Of a stretch of DNA of 64,000 nucleotides, positions 1 to 8,791 are shown in pieces. Origin of the DNA: DATBJJ01 sp963750915 (lineage in GTDB: Bacteria; Acidobacteriota; Vicinamibacteria; Vicinamibacterales; 2-12-FULL-66-21); contig CAVVSF010000006.1 of assembly GCA_963750915.1 (NCBI GenBank), positions 343,774 through 407,773 of the forward strand, given 5' to 3'. A model generated the notes under the pieces. It made no database searches. It saw only the letters and a program-made list of their open reading frames with translations, and was not told the DNA's origin. Positions within the stretch are counted from its first letter, which is position 1; each line of letters begins with the position of its first letter. The position numbers were made by a program, and so were the translations under genes.

Positions 1-1
1 A

Positions 2-1360
2 CCGCCGGTGCATCCGGAATCGCGGACGCAGGTCTACACCGGGTTCATTCCGACGGACGCGAAAGGCGTCCACACGCTCAAGGTCGCCGTCGTCGACAGC
101 CGCGGCAAGCGCGGCAGCGTCGAGCATCGGTTCACGCCGGCCCTGACGGTCGCCGGCCAGGTCGAAGCCGCCGACCTCCTGCTCGCCGACAGCCGCGAGG
201 GTGGCGGCGCCGCTATTCCCGCGCTTGCCAGCGCGTTCACGTCGGGCATGGTCAACAGCTACGTCGAGCTGTACGGCAGCGCCGACGTGCTCAAGAGCAC
301 GATGGTGATGTTCGAAGTCGCCGAGAGCGAGCAGGGACGCGCCCTCGACGGCGCCGTCGGCAAGGCCCGCCCGGACACCGCCGATCAGCCCGGACTCCGC
401 GCCATCGAGAGCGCGCTGCCGACCGCATTGCTGCCGCCGGGCGAGTATGTGCTCCGCGCCATCATCACCGCGGGCGGCAAGCGCGTCGGGCAGATCGCCC
501 GGCCGTTCAGGGTCGGCCAGATCGTCGTCGCGGCAAAGGCGGCGAACGCGGTCGGGCTCCGGCCGTCGAGCCGGCTGACGATGGTGCCGCAGTTCCCAAC
601 GGCATCGGACAAGTTCGACCGCTCCTCCGTCCTCAGGCCGGAGGTCGTCAGCTACTTCGTCGATCGGTTGAATGTCGCCGAGCGCGGCGAGAGCAATCCG
701 GCGCCGGTCGTCGAAGCGGCCAAGGCGGGACGCTTCTCCGACGCAGTGGCGTCGCTTGCGAACCGGACCGGTACAGTCCCGGCCGCATTCCTCGAAGGGC
801 TGTCGTTGTTCGCGAACGGCGAGCTCGAGCCCGCGGCGGCGAAGTTTCGCGAAACCCTGCGCTACGACTCCGAGTTCTTCCCGGCGGCGTTCTATCTCGG
901 CTCGTGCTACGCCGCCGGCGGCCGCGACGATCATGCGGTCGGCGCCTGGCAGCTGTCGCTCGTCACCGAGCGCGAGGCGCCGTTCATCTACACGCTCATC
1001 GGCGACGCGCTGCTGCGGCAGGGCGACGTCAACGATGCGCTGAACGTGCTGAACGAAGGCGCGAAACTCTGGCCCGACGATGACGAGATCCAGATCAGGG
1101 TCGGCGCGGCTTTCGCCAAGCAGGGCAAGCACGACGAAGCCCTGCTCAAGTACGAACAGTATCTCGACAAACATCCCGACAACCAGGACCGGTTGTTCGC
1201 CGCGATGCGCCTCCTCTACGACGCCAGGCGGCAGGGCAAGCCGGTGCGGTCCGCGACCGAAGACCGCGAGCTCTTCACGAAGTGGGCGGCCGCATACGCC
1301 GCCGGAAAAGGCCCCCAGCAGGCGCTCGTAGATCAATGGAAGCGCGCGATCACGCGCTGA
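2..1360 (+). CDS. C-terminal part of a TPR-containing protein (5' end outside window)
   Basis: The reading frame is already open at the first bases, so the start lies upstream of the window. The visible 450 or so residues begin with a beta-rich segment. From about residue 255 follow helical tetratricopeptide-like units (for example FFPAAFYLGSCYAAGGRDDH, then IYTLIGDALLRQGDVNDALN and a unit ending in KHPDNQDR). Similar proteins in Acidobacteriota carry a von Willebrand A domain before such a tail; that domain is not visible here, so the name is inference. TPR units usually mediate protein contacts. The gene ends 136 bp before the DUF1800 gene. Confidence 0.6.
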   Translation, partial: PPVHPESRTQVYTGFIPTDAKGVHTLKVAVVDSRGKRGSVEHRFTPALTVAGQVEAADLLLADSREGGGAAIPALASAFTSGMVNSYVELYGSADVLKSTMVMFEVAESEQGRALDGAVGKARPDTADQPGLRAIESALPTALLPPGEYVLRAIITAGGKRVGQIARPFRVGQIVVAAKAANAVGLRPSSRLTMVPQFPTASDKFDRSSVLRPEVVSYFVDRLNVAERGESNPAPVVEAAKAGRFSDAVASLANRTGTVPAAFLEGLSLFANGELEPAAAKFRETLRYDSEFFPAAFYLGSCYAAGGRDDHAVGAWQLSLVTEREAPFIYTLIGDALLRQGDVNDALNVLNEGAKLWPDDDEIQIRVGAAFAKQGKHDEALLKYEQYLDKHPDNQDRLFAAMRLLYDARRQGKPVRSATEDRELFTKWAAAYAAGKGPQQALVDQWKRAITR

Positions 1361-1496
1361 ACTGATTCATCTCCCTCCCCACGCCCGGCCGCGCTTCAAC
1401 CCGGCGGCGAAGCATCGGGTCTAACTTTTACGAACATCGCAGATTCTGCACGCCCGGCTCGCGTCCCGGGTGGGCAACTGCTGAGGGGACAACAGG

Positions 1497-3233
1497 ATGA
1501 GACCAGCCCGCCGAAACGTAACGGTCGGAGTAGCGGCGTCGATGGTGCTGGCGCTGGCGGGGCCGTTCACGGCCTCGAACAAGCCGAGCGCAGTGCCGGC
1601 AAAGCCCGACGATCGGGCGCTCGTGCACGTGCTCAACCGTATCGGCTTTGGGCCGACGCCGGATGCCGTCGCGCGCGTGCGCGAGATCGGACTGCAGAAG
1701 TACATCGATTTGCAGCTCAACCCGGAGCGGATCGACGACGGCGCGCTGTCGGCGAGGCTGGCATCGTTCGAGACGCTTTCGAAGAGCACCAGCGAGATGG
1801 CGCGGCAGTACTTCCTCCCGGCACAGATGGCGCGGCGCGAGCAGCAGCAGGCGCAGCGCAACGCGCCGCAGCCCGAACCGTCGTCCGGCTCGGCCGCGGC
1901 ACCGCCCGAGACGACGCCGGAGATGCGGCGCGAGCGGATGACGCCCGAGCAGGCGGAAGCCGTGCGGATGGAGCGGCTCGCCCTCGCCGAGTTGATGCAG
2001 GCGAAGGTCCTGCGCGCCGCTTACAGCGAGCGTCAGCTCGAGGAGGTTCTCGTCGACTTCTGGTTCAACCACTTCAACGTGTTCTCGGGCAAGGGCCAGG
2101 TGCGCGTCTACCTCAACGAGTACGAACGAGACGCGATCCGGCCGCGCGCGCTCGGGAAGTTCAAGGACCTTCTGCAGGCGACGGCGGAAAGCCCGGCGAT
2201 GCTCTTTTATCTCGACAACTGGCAGAGCTCGGCGCCGGCGGGCGCCGTGACGGCCGCTTCCCAGTCACCGCGCTTCACGCCGCGGAAAGGCGCCGGCATG
2301 GCAGGCAGCAACGGCCAGGTCGGCGGCCGCCGGCGGCTGCCGAACATGCTGCCGACGCCGCCAGCGCCGCAGGACCCGCAGCCAAACGCGAACCAGCAGC
2401 GACGCCGCGGCCTGAACGAGAACTACGCCCGCGAGTTGATGGAGCTGCACACGCTCGGCGTCGACGGCGGCTACACGCAGAAGGACGTGCAGGAGATCGC
2501 GCGTGCGTTCTCTGGCTGGACAATCGCGAACCCCCGCCAGGGCGGCGGCTTCAGGTTCGAGCCGCGGATGCACGATGACGGCGAGAAGAACGTGCTCGGC
2601 CACAAGCTCAAGGCGGGCGGCGGCAAGCGCGACGGCGACGAGGTCATCGCGCTTCTCGCCAAGCACCCGTCGACGGCGCGCTTCATTTCGACGAAGCTGG
2701 CGCGCCGGTTCGTCGCCGACGACCCGCCCGCGGCGCTGGTCGAGCGCGCGGCGCAGCGCTTCAAGGAAACCGACGGCGACATCCGCGAGGTCGTGCGCAC
2801 GATCGTCACCTCGCCGGAGTTCTTCGCCGCCGACGCCTACCGCGCCAAGGTCAAGACGCCCTTCGAGTTCGTCGTCAGCGCGGTGCGCGCGACCGGCGTG
2901 CAGACCGAGAACGCGCTGCCGCTCGTCCAGGCGGTTCGCACGCTCGGCATGCCGCTCTACGCCTGTCAGCCGCCGACCGGCTACTCCGACAAGGCCGAGG
3001 CCTGGGTGAACTCAGGGGCGCTGCTCAGCCGCATGAACTTTGCGGTCACGTTGACGTCGGGCCGGCCGCGCCAGACCGGCGGTACGGCGCCGGCCGTCAC
3101 CAGCAGCGCGCTGGTGGCAGCCGCGATGGCCGGCGACATCTCGACTTCGACCGCGGCGACGATTGCCAAAGCCACCTCCCAGCCGCAGGCGCTGGCGCTC
3201 GCGCTCGGCTCTCCGGAATTCCAGAAAAGGTAG
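1497..3233 (+). CDS. DUF1800 family secreted protein
   Basis: The 578-residue protein starts with a basic, hydrophobic signal-like segment (residues 1-27). The N-terminal DUF1800 signature follows (LNRIGFGPTPDAVARV, about residues 45-60). The hallmark NENYARELMELHTLGV lies near residue 305, followed by the FSGWTI and FRFEPRMHDDGEKNVLG segments. A Gly/Pro/Asn-rich insert separates the two halves. The family is widespread in Acidobacteriota, Planctomycetota and Proteobacteria and has no settled biochemical function. It is nearly always paired with a DUF1501 gene, as here, where the next gene begins 6 bp downstream; the two are certainly one transcript and probably act together in the periplasm. 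Confidence 0.9.
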   Translation: MRPARRNVTVGVAASMVLALAGPFTASNKPSAVPAKPDDRALVHVLNRIGFGPTPDAVARVREIGLQKYIDLQLNPERIDDGALSARLASFETLSKSTSEMARQYFLPAQMARREQQQAQRNAPQPEPSSGSAAAPPETTPEMRRERMTPEQAEAVRMERLALAELMQAKVLRAAYSERQLEEVLVDFWFNHFNVFSGKGQVRVYLNEYERDAIRPRALGKFKDLLQATAESPAMLFYLDNWQSSAPAGAVTAASQSPRFTPRKGAGMAGSNGQVGGRRRLPNMLPTPPAPQDPQPNANQQRRRGLNENYARELMELHTLGVDGGYTQKDVQEIARAFSGWTIANPRQGGGFRFEPRMHDDGEKNVLGHKLKAGGGKRDGDEVIALLAKHPSTARFISTKLARRFVADDPPAALVERAAQRFKETDGDIREVVRTIVTSPEFFAADAYRAKVKTPFEFVVSAVRATGVQTENALPLVQAVRTLGMPLYACQPPTGYSDKAEAWVNSGALLSRMNFAVTLTSGRPRQTGGTAPAVTSSALVAAAMAGDISTSTAATIAKATSQPQALALALGSPEFQKR

Positions 3234-3239
3234 GCGCCC

Positions 3240-4481
3240 ATGATCTCCCGACGAGTGTTCCTCAAGGATGGCGGGCTCGCCCTCGTGAGCCTGGGATTCG
3301 CGCCGGAGTTCCTGGCGCGAACGGTGGCGGCAGCGGCGCCGAAGCGCAAGGTGCTGATCACGATCTTTCAGCGCGGCGCCGTCGACGGGCTGAACATGAT
3401 CGTGCCGTACGGCGAGCGCGACTACTACGCGTCGCGGCCGAGCATCGCGATCGCGCGCCCGGGGACCTCGGCTGACGCCGCGCTCGATCTCGACGGCTTC
3501 TTCGGCATGCATCCGCGGATGGCGCGGCTCAAGGCGCTCTACGACGCGCGTCAGCTCGCTGTCGTCCATGCCTGCGGCTCGCCCGACGGCACTCGCTCGC
3601 ACTTCGACGCCCAGGACTACATGGAGACGGCGACGCCCGGCGTCAAGAGCACGCCGGACGGCTGGCTCAATCGCTACCTCCACGCCAGGGAGCATGAGAA
3701 GGCGACGCCGTTCCGTGCCGTCGCCATGGCGCCGCAGCTGCCGCGGGCGCTGCAGGGGCTGGCGCCTTCCCTGGCGATTGGGCAGATCGCACAGTTCGGC
3801 ATCCGCGCCGGCCAGTCGACGGACTCGGTGCAGGCCTCGTTCGAAGCGGAGTACGCGGCGGCCGCCAGCGGCGTGCTCAACCGCACCGGCCGGGACGCGT
3901 TCAACGCGGTCCGGATGCTCAAGGACGCCGATCCCGGCCGCTACGCGCCGGAGAACGGCGCCGTCTATCCACGATCGCCCTACGGCGACGCTCTCAAGCA
4001 GATCGCGCAACTGATCAAGGCTGACGTCGGCCTCGAGGTCGCGTTCGCCGAAACCGGCGCCTGGGATCATCACGCGCAGGAAGGGGCCGCGACCGGCATC
4101 CTCGCCAATCGGCTGACCGACTTCGCCGGCGGCATTGGCGCGCTCGTCCGCGACCTCGGCGATCGGATGGACGATGTGATGATCCTGACGATGTCGGAGT
4201 TCGGCCGGACCGTGGCCGAGAACGGCAATCGCGGCACCGACCACGGCCACGGCAACGCCATGATGATCATCGGCGGCGGCGTCAAGGGCGGAAAGGTCTA
4301 CGGCAAGTGGCCGGGGCTGGCCCGCGAGCAACGCTACGACGGCCGCGACCTCGCCGTCACCACCGACTTCCGCACCGTCTTCGCCGAAGTGGCTGGCGCT
4401 CACCTCGGCCTGGTCGACACGGCGCACGTCTTCCCCGGCTTCAAGGGACCGCTTCAGGTCGGCGCAGTTCAGCGAGGCTGA
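3240..4481 (+). CDS. DUF1501 family protein, Tat-exported
   Basis: The 413-residue protein has a twin-arginine signal: SRRVFLK at residues 3-9, then a hydrophobic stretch ending near an AAAA motif around residue 33. Family features include the TIFQRGAVDGLNMIVPYG segment near the mature N terminus, HFDAQDYME around residue 120, and near residue 318 the conserved MSEFGRT followed by GTDHGHGN. DUF1501 proteins belong to the alkaline-phosphatase/sulfatase-like fold group. The His/Asp-rich end segment is consistent with metal binding, but no substrate is known. Tat export suggests that a folded, cofactor-bearing protein is secreted. It follows its DUF1800 partner by 6 bp. Confidence 0.9.
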   Translation: MISRRVFLKDGGLALVSLGFAPEFLARTVAAAAPKRKVLITIFQRGAVDGLNMIVPYGERDYYASRPSIAIARPGTSADAALDLDGFFGMHPRMARLKALYDARQLAVVHACGSPDGTRSHFDAQDYMETATPGVKSTPDGWLNRYLHAREHEKATPFRAVAMAPQLPRALQGLAPSLAIGQIAQFGIRAGQSTDSVQASFEAEYAAAASGVLNRTGRDAFNAVRMLKDADPGRYAPENGAVYPRSPYGDALKQIAQLIKADVGLEVAFAETGAWDHHAQEGAATGILANRLTDFAGGIGALVRDLGDRMDDVMILTMSEFGRTVAENGNRGTDHGHGNAMMIIGGGVKGGKVYGKWPGLAREQRYDGRDLAVTTDFRTVFAEVAGAHLGLVDTAHVFPGFKGPLQVGAVQRG

Positions 4482-4500
4482 GGCTTGCTACACTGCGGGG

Positions 4501-5625
4501 GTGACGCTGACCGAGCTTGCCACCCCCGCCGTCGTCATCAACGCGGCTCGACTCGACCGCAACATCGATCGCATGCAGGCGGCCGCCGACGCGCGGCGGC
4601 TTCGCCTCCGGCCGCACGCGAAAACGCACAAGTCGCCGGCCATCGCCCGCATCCAGATCGCGCGCGGCGCGGTCGGCATCTGCTGCGCCAAGATCGGCGA
4701 GGCGGAGGTCTTCGCCGCCGACGGCATCGCCGACATCCGCCTTCCCTACCCGATCAATCCGGTCAACGCTGAACGCGTCCTTCGCCTGCTCGAGCAGACG
4801 CACCTCTCGTTCATCGTCGACGATCCGGCGGTCGCCCGCGAATGGTCGGCGCGAATGAACGCCGCCGGGCAGAGCGTCGACGTGCTCGTGAAGGTCGACG
4901 TCGGCTTCCATCGCTGCGGTATCGATCCCGATCGGCCCGATGCAGCGGAGGTGGTGGCGCGGATCGCGGAACTGCCGGGGCTGAACTTTCGCGGGCTGCT
5001 CAGCCACGCCGGTCATGCCTACGGTGCGACCTCCGAGGACGAGACCGCGGCGGTCGCGGCCGCCGAGGCCCGGCTCCTCGCGCGGCTGGCGAACGAGATC
5101 GAACAGCAGGGCGTCAAGTGCGAGGAGATCAGCGTCGGCGCGACGCCGACGGCGAGATTCAGCGTCCAGCAAGAGGGCCTGACGGAGATTCGCCCCGGCA
5201 ACTACGTCTACTACGATCGGACCCAGGTCGGCCTCGGCGCGGCGGCGTGGAGCGATTGCGCCCTGACGGTGCTGGCGATGGTCGTGAGCACGCCGGCGTC
5301 GGATCGCATCATCCTCGACTGCGGCAGCAAGACGCTCTCGAACGACATGGCGCGCGGCTTCAGCGAAACCCGTGGGCATGGCGTCGTGTTCACCGACCTG
5401 GAGGCGACCAGACCCGACGAGGATCTGGTGATCGAGCGGTTGTCGGAGGAGCATGCCAACGTGCGCGTCCTGAGCGGCGCGCACCGGCTGCGCACCGGCG
5501 ATCTCGTCCGCGTCCTGCCGAACCACTCCTGCGTCGTGTCGAACCTCGTTGATGCCGTGTGGGTGGAACGGGAGGGCGGCACGGTCGAGCCGCTGCCGGT
5601 TGCCGCGCGGGGTCGAATCGCGTAG
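4501..5625 (+). CDS. D-threonine aldolase-like PLP enzyme (alanine racemase N-terminal fold)
   Basis: The 374-residue protein starts at a GTG. It matches the D-threonine aldolase / D-serine dehydratase (DSD1) group of fold-type III PLP enzymes. RPHAKTHKS near residues 38-46 contains the Schiff-base lysine, VDVGFHRCGI lies near residue 135, and a C-terminal PNHSC near residue 340 supplies the His and Cys that bind the divalent metal in this family. The expected reaction is cleavage of D-threonine or another D-beta-hydroxy amino acid to glycine plus an aldehyde, or dehydration of a D-hydroxy amino acid; sequence alone does not decide. The gene is followed after 16 bp by a microcompartment shell protein, an unusual and possibly meaningful pairing because this reaction can release a volatile aldehyde. 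Confidence 0.85.
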   Translation: MTLTELATPAVVINAARLDRNIDRMQAAADARRLRLRPHAKTHKSPAIARIQIARGAVGICCAKIGEAEVFAADGIADIRLPYPINPVNAERVLRLLEQTHLSFIVDDPAVAREWSARMNAAGQSVDVLVKVDVGFHRCGIDPDRPDAAEVVARIAELPGLNFRGLLSHAGHAYGATSEDETAAVAAAEARLLARLANEIEQQGVKCEEISVGATPTARFSVQQEGLTEIRPGNYVYYDRTQVGLGAAAWSDCALTVLAMVVSTPASDRIILDCGSKTLSNDMARGFSETRGHGVVFTDLEATRPDEDLVIERLSEEHANVRVLSGAHRLRTGDLVRVLPNHSCVVSNLVDAVWVEREGGTVEPLPVAARGRIA

Positions 5626-5641
5626 TAGAATACGGGTCCCG

Positions 5642-5929
5642 ATGCCCAAGGAACTGCCCGGCGAAGCGCTCGGTCTCGTGGAGACTCGCGGCCTGATCGG
5701 CATGATCGAAGCCGCTGACGCGATGGTCAAGACGGCCAACGTCGTCTTCGTCGGCTGGCAGAAAGTCGACGCTGGCCTGGTGACCGCCATCGTCCGCGGC
5801 GATGTCGCATCGGTGAAGGCAGCGACTGATGCCGGCGCCTCAGCGGCGCGGCGCGTCGGCGAGCTGGTCGGCGTTCACGTAATCCCCCGCCCGGCCGACG
5901 GGCTCGACAAGATCTTCCCGATCGGCTGA
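5642..5929 (+). CDS. Single-domain bacterial microcompartment (BMC-H) shell protein
   Basis: The ATG at 5642 gives a 95-residue protein that is a near-consensus BMC domain: ALGLVETRGLIGMIEAADAM at the start, KTANVVFVGWQKVDAGLVTA, the IVRGDVASVKAA strand-helix, and the VHVIPRP ending typical of PduA/CcmK/EutM hexamer proteins. Such proteins form hexagonal tiles with a central pore. No other shell component (BMC-P pentamer, BMC-T trimer) and no aldehyde dehydrogenase or encapsulated signature enzyme is present within this window. The only candidate partner is the D-threonine-aldolase-like gene 16 bp upstream. It converges on a MerR gene with 4 bp between stop codons. An orphan satellite shell gene or a non-BMC role is possible. 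Confidence 0.92.
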   Translation: MPKELPGEALGLVETRGLIGMIEAADAMVKTANVVFVGWQKVDAGLVTAIVRGDVASVKAATDAGASAARRVGELVGVHVIPRPADGLDKIFPIG

Positions 5930-5933
5930 CGCC

Positions 5934-6458
5934 TCAGGCGTCGTCGCGCTTCGTTTTTCTCTTCCCGCTCTTCTCGGCGTTCTTCCGGCTCTTGCTCGAG
6001 CGGCGCTTCCCGCGCGCGGCGTGAGCCTTGGCCGTGAGCTGCCGCAGCGGAAGCTCGCTCCCGAGCACGAGCAGCGGCTGCGACGGGTTGCGCAGCAGGT
6101 TGTAGAACTCGCCCTGGGCCGATTGCGCGTAGACCTCGCGACCGTCGGTCATCAGCGTGAACGAGCCGGCGCCGCCGATCGCATCGAAGAGCCTGATCCC
6201 GAAAGTCGAGCGCAGGGTCTCGAGCAGCTGCCGGATGCGGGCGACGGTCAGTCCCTGGCGGCGAAGATCGGCGAGCACCATCAGCTCGAGCAGATCGACC
6301 GGAGTGTAGCGGCGCTCGGTGAATCCGCCGGCAGCTGTCGGCTTCGGCGACACCGCTGACTGGAAGAGACGCCGATCGTCCCACCATTGGAGCTGACGCG
6401 CGCTCAGGCCGGTGAGCGCGGCGACCTCGCGAGCGCTGTACGTATTCTTCAGCTCCAT
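5934..6458 (-). CDS. MerR-family transcriptional regulator
   Basis: The 174-residue protein begins with a winged-helix domain of MerR type: YSAREVAALTGLSARQLQWW at about residues 7-26, a variable wing (FTERRYTPVDLLELMVLADL), and the RRQGLTVARIRQLLETLR helix that leads into the dimerisation helix. A small effector-like region follows (residues 88-142). The last 30 residues are almost wholly Lys/Arg/Ser and probably add nonspecific DNA affinity. No cysteine metal-binding motif is seen, so the ligand is unknown. The gene lies 20 bp downstream of the pterin dehydratase gene on the same strand and is probably co-transcribed with it. Confidence 0.8.
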   Translation of the reverse strand: MELKNTYSAREVAALTGLSARQLQWWDDRRLFQSAVSPKPTAAGGFTERRYTPVDLLELMVLADLRRQGLTVARIRQLLETLRSTFGIRLFDAIGGAGSFTLMTDGREVYAQSAQGEFYNLLRNPSQPLLVLGSELPLRQLTAKAHAARGKRRSSKSRKNAEKSGKRKTKRDDA

Positions 6459-6478
6459 CGGATCGGTGGTCCGTCCGG

Positions 6479-6775
6479 CTACTTTCCGCCCATCGCCGCC
6501 GCCAGCTCGCTGGCCCTGGCCGCGCCGCTGAAATCCTTCGTCGTCAAACCCCCGGCGCTGTGTGTCACGTAGATCAAGGTAACGCGCTTGTAGCTGACCG
6601 TGATGTCAGGGTGGTGGTCCGCCGCTTCGGCCTCGAACCCGAGCCGCACGACGAACGCCAGCGCGTCCGCAAAGCCGTCGAACGTCAGCTGCCTGCGGAT
6701 CGCGCCGCCTCGTAAATCCCATCCTGGCAACAGCTTGAGGCGCCTGGCGACGTCCGCCTTCTTCAACTTGGCCAT
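6479..6775 (-). CDS. phhB: Pterin-4a-carbinolamine dehydratase
   Basis: The 98-residue protein has the usual length and fold order of the PCD/DCoH family. The active-site motif is DHHPDITVSYKRV (HHP at residues 54-56), with a third conserved histidine in YVTHSAGGLT (residue 72). The family dehydrates 4a-hydroxytetrahydropterin formed by aromatic amino acid hydroxylases; many bacterial homologues also occur where no hydroxylase is known and may act in molybdopterin or folate metabolism. No hydroxylase gene is visible in this window. The ATG faces the intergenic region that it shares with the tetR gene, so the palindrome there could affect both. Confidence 0.88.
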   Translation of the reverse strand: MAKLKKADVARRLKLLPGWDLRGGAIRRQLTFDGFADALAFVVRLGFEAEAADHHPDITVSYKRVTLIYVTHSAGGLTTKDFSGAARASELAAAMGGK

Positions 6776-6844
6776 GCCTCAGCATACTCCCGAACCCGCC
6801 GGCGGAACCGGCAATGGCGTCCAGTCGTATAACGGTGTTAATAT

Positions 6845-6861
6845 GTTGAACGCTGTTCAAC
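6845..6861. promoter_or_regulatory. 17-bp perfect palindrome, likely TetR operator
   Basis: GTTGAAC-GCT-GTTCAAC is a perfect 7-3-7 dyad. It lies 20 bp before the proposed TTG start of the tetR gene and about 70 bp from the divergent phhB start. A site of this size and position is typical of autoregulation by TetR-family repressors that control RND pumps. Binding is inferred, not shown. Confidence 0.6.
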
Positions 6862-6881
6862 GCGGGTGCCCTGGAGGGTTA

Positions 6882-7553
6882 TTGGGAGTCAAGGAACGTC
6901 ACGTACGGGAACGGGAAGCAGTCGCACGGTCCATCCTGGACGCGGCGCGGGACCTGTTCGTCGCCGAGGGGTATCACAACGTCTCCATCCGCAAGATTGC
7001 CGAGCGGATCGAGTACAGCCCGGCGGCCATCTACAGCTATTTTCCGAGCAAGGACGACATCTTCTTCGCCCTCGCGGAAGAGGGCTTCCACCTGCTCTTC
7101 AGCGCGCGCCTGATGGATGACGACGACGCGGAGGACATGCTGGAGGGACTGCGCCGCTCGTTCTGGCGCGTCTACGAGTTCAGCAAGTCGCATCCCGAGT
7201 ACTTCGCGCTGATGTTCGTCGACCGGACGGTGCCGCGCATCAACAAGGACTGGGACCGCTTCGGCTTCGTCCGCGAGATGAAGGCACGGATCGGCGCCCG
7301 CATCCAGCGCGCGATCGACGCCGGGCTCTTTCCCGCCGGATCCCAGCCGGACGTCATCGCCAGGATCCTGTTGACGGCCACCTTCGGCGCGTCGATGTGC
7401 CGGTTGTGCCAGCGCGGCACGCCGAACGAAGACCTCGACGCGCTCGTGCGCGACACCCTCGAAGCGGCCCTCACCGGGCTTCGCTCGGGGTCGCCGATGA
7501 CATTCGTCCCCGCAGCGGACGCGCCCGCACTGAAGAACACCGTAGAGGAGTGA
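6882..7553 (+). CDS. TetR/AcrR-family regulator of the adjacent efflux operon
   Basis: From the TTG at 6882 the protein has about 223 residues. The start is chosen because GGAGGG lies at 6873-6878 and because an upstream in-frame ATG (6843) would place the operator inside the gene. The N-terminal helix-turn-helix is clear: SILDAARDLFVAEGYHNVSI followed by RKIAERIEYSPAAIYSYF and PSKDDIF. The C-terminal helical half is the ligand-binding and dimer domain. It sits 8 bp before the membrane fusion protein gene, so it probably represses the RND pump operon and itself until a toxic ligand binds. TTG as start is an inference. Confidence 0.85.
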   Translation: MGVKERHVREREAVARSILDAARDLFVAEGYHNVSIRKIAERIEYSPAAIYSYFPSKDDIFFALAEEGFHLLFSARLMDDDDAEDMLEGLRRSFWRVYEFSKSHPEYFALMFVDRTVPRINKDWDRFGFVREMKARIGARIQRAIDAGLFPAGSQPDVIARILLTATFGASMCRLCQRGTPNEDLDALVRDTLEAALTGLRSGSPMTFVPAADAPALKNTVEE

Positions 7554-7561
7554 GGATCGTT

Positions 7562-8791
7562 ATGACACGTCGGCGGCCTTTCCATCATTTCGCGACGAAC
7601 CCCGCTTTCATCACTGCTCCCGCACTGATCCTGACCAGCGCCCTGGCGCTGTCGGGATGCTCGACCACGGCGGAGACGGCTGCCGACACGGTCAAGGCGG
7701 CGGAGCCGCTCGCGATCGCGACGGTCGCGGTCGAGAGCCGCGCCATCGATCGCTACCTCCGTGTCACCGGCTCGCTCATCGCCGACGCGCAGGCGGACGT
7801 CAGCGCCGAGACCGCCGGCCGCGTCATCGAGACGCCGGTCGAGCGCGGCACCCGCGTCAGCCAGGGGGCGCTGCTCGTCCGCATCTCGCCGTCGGAGACG
7901 TCGGCGCAGCTGCAGGAAGCCGACGCCAACGCCGCGCAGATCGAAGCCAGGCTCGGCCTCGTCGCCAATCAGCCGTTCGATCGCTTGCGCGTGCCGGACG
8001 TGATGAACGCCAAGGCATCGCTCGAGTTCGCCGAGGCGGAGTACAACCGCATGCAGTCGCTGGTCGACCAGAAGGTGATCTCGCAGAGCGAGTTCGATCA
8101 GCGTCGGACCCAGCTCGAGGCGGCACGCCAGAACTACCAGGCAGCGTTGAACATGGCGGACCAGTCGTTCCGCTCGCTCGAGGCGGCTCGGGCAAGGGTC
8201 TCGCTCGCGCGCAAGGCGGTGAACGACACGGCGGTGAAGGCGCCGCTGAACGGGCTCGTCGCCGAGCGCCTGGTCAGTGTTGGCGACTACGTCACCCGCG
8301 GCCAGAAAGTCGCCACCGTCGTCCGCGTCGATCCGATGCGCGTCGAGCTGACGGTGCCGGAACAGCAGGTCGCGATGATCAAGGTCGGCCAGCAGGTGCG
8401 CCTGACGGTGGATGCGTATCCGGGCGAAGAGTTCGCCGCCACGGTCAGGTTCATCTCCCCGTCGCTCCGCTCCGACCAGCGGGCGCTGACCGTGGAAGCC
8501 ATCGCCAGCAACGGCGACGGCCGGCTGAAGCCGGGACTGTTCGCGACCGCGCTCGTACGCCAGCCCGATGCGGCGCCGGCGCTGCTGGTTCCGGCGGGCG
8601 CCGTCGAGACCGTCGCCGGCACCAACCGCGTCTACATCGTCAAGGACAACGTCGTCGACGAGCGCATCGTCACCACCGGCGAGAAGATCGACGGCCATGT
8701 CGAGATCACGAGCGGCGTGGCCAAGGGCGAGACGGTGGCGTCGGAGCCGAAAGGCCGCCTCACCGACGGCCAGCAGGTTCGCAGTAACTAG
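7562..8791 (+). CDS. RND efflux periplasmic adaptor (membrane fusion protein, lipoprotein)
   Basis: The 409-residue protein has a lipoprotein signal ending in the lipobox LSGC, with Cys33 as the lipidation site. The adaptor order follows: a first lipoyl half around residues 65-105 (VTGSLIADAQADVSAETAGR), a long alpha-hairpin (about 105-220) with the SQSEFDQRRTQLEAARQNYQ heptad region, a second lipoyl half (VKAPLNGLVAERLVSVGDYV), a beta-barrel domain and a membrane-proximal domain (VETVAGTNRVYIVKDN). It links the inner-membrane RND pump to an outer-membrane channel. It lies just after its likely regulator. A 180-bp gap separates it from the pump gene. Confidence 0.92.
   Translation: MTRRRPFHHFATNPAFITAPALILTSALALSGCSTTAETAADTVKAAEPLAIATVAVESRAIDRYLRVTGSLIADAQADVSAETAGRVIETPVERGTRVSQGALLVRISPSETSAQLQEADANAAQIEARLGLVANQPFDRLRVPDVMNAKASLEFAEAEYNRMQSLVDQKVISQSEFDQRRTQLEAARQNYQAALNMADQSFRSLEAARARVSLARKAVNDTAVKAPLNGLVAERLVSVGDYVTRGQKVATVVRVDPMRVELTVPEQQVAMIKVGQQVRLTVDAYPGEEFAATVRFISPSLRSDQRALTVEAIASNGDGRLKPGLFATALVRQPDAAPALLVPAGAVETVAGTNRVYIVKDNVVDERIVTTGEKIDGHVEITSGVAKGETVASEPKGRLTDGQQVRSN

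Noticed and set aside
3012..4427. A 471-codon minus-strand frame opposite the DUF1501 gene
   Set aside because: Shadow of a well-supported Tat-exported protein; composition biased and no recognisable domain or start signal.
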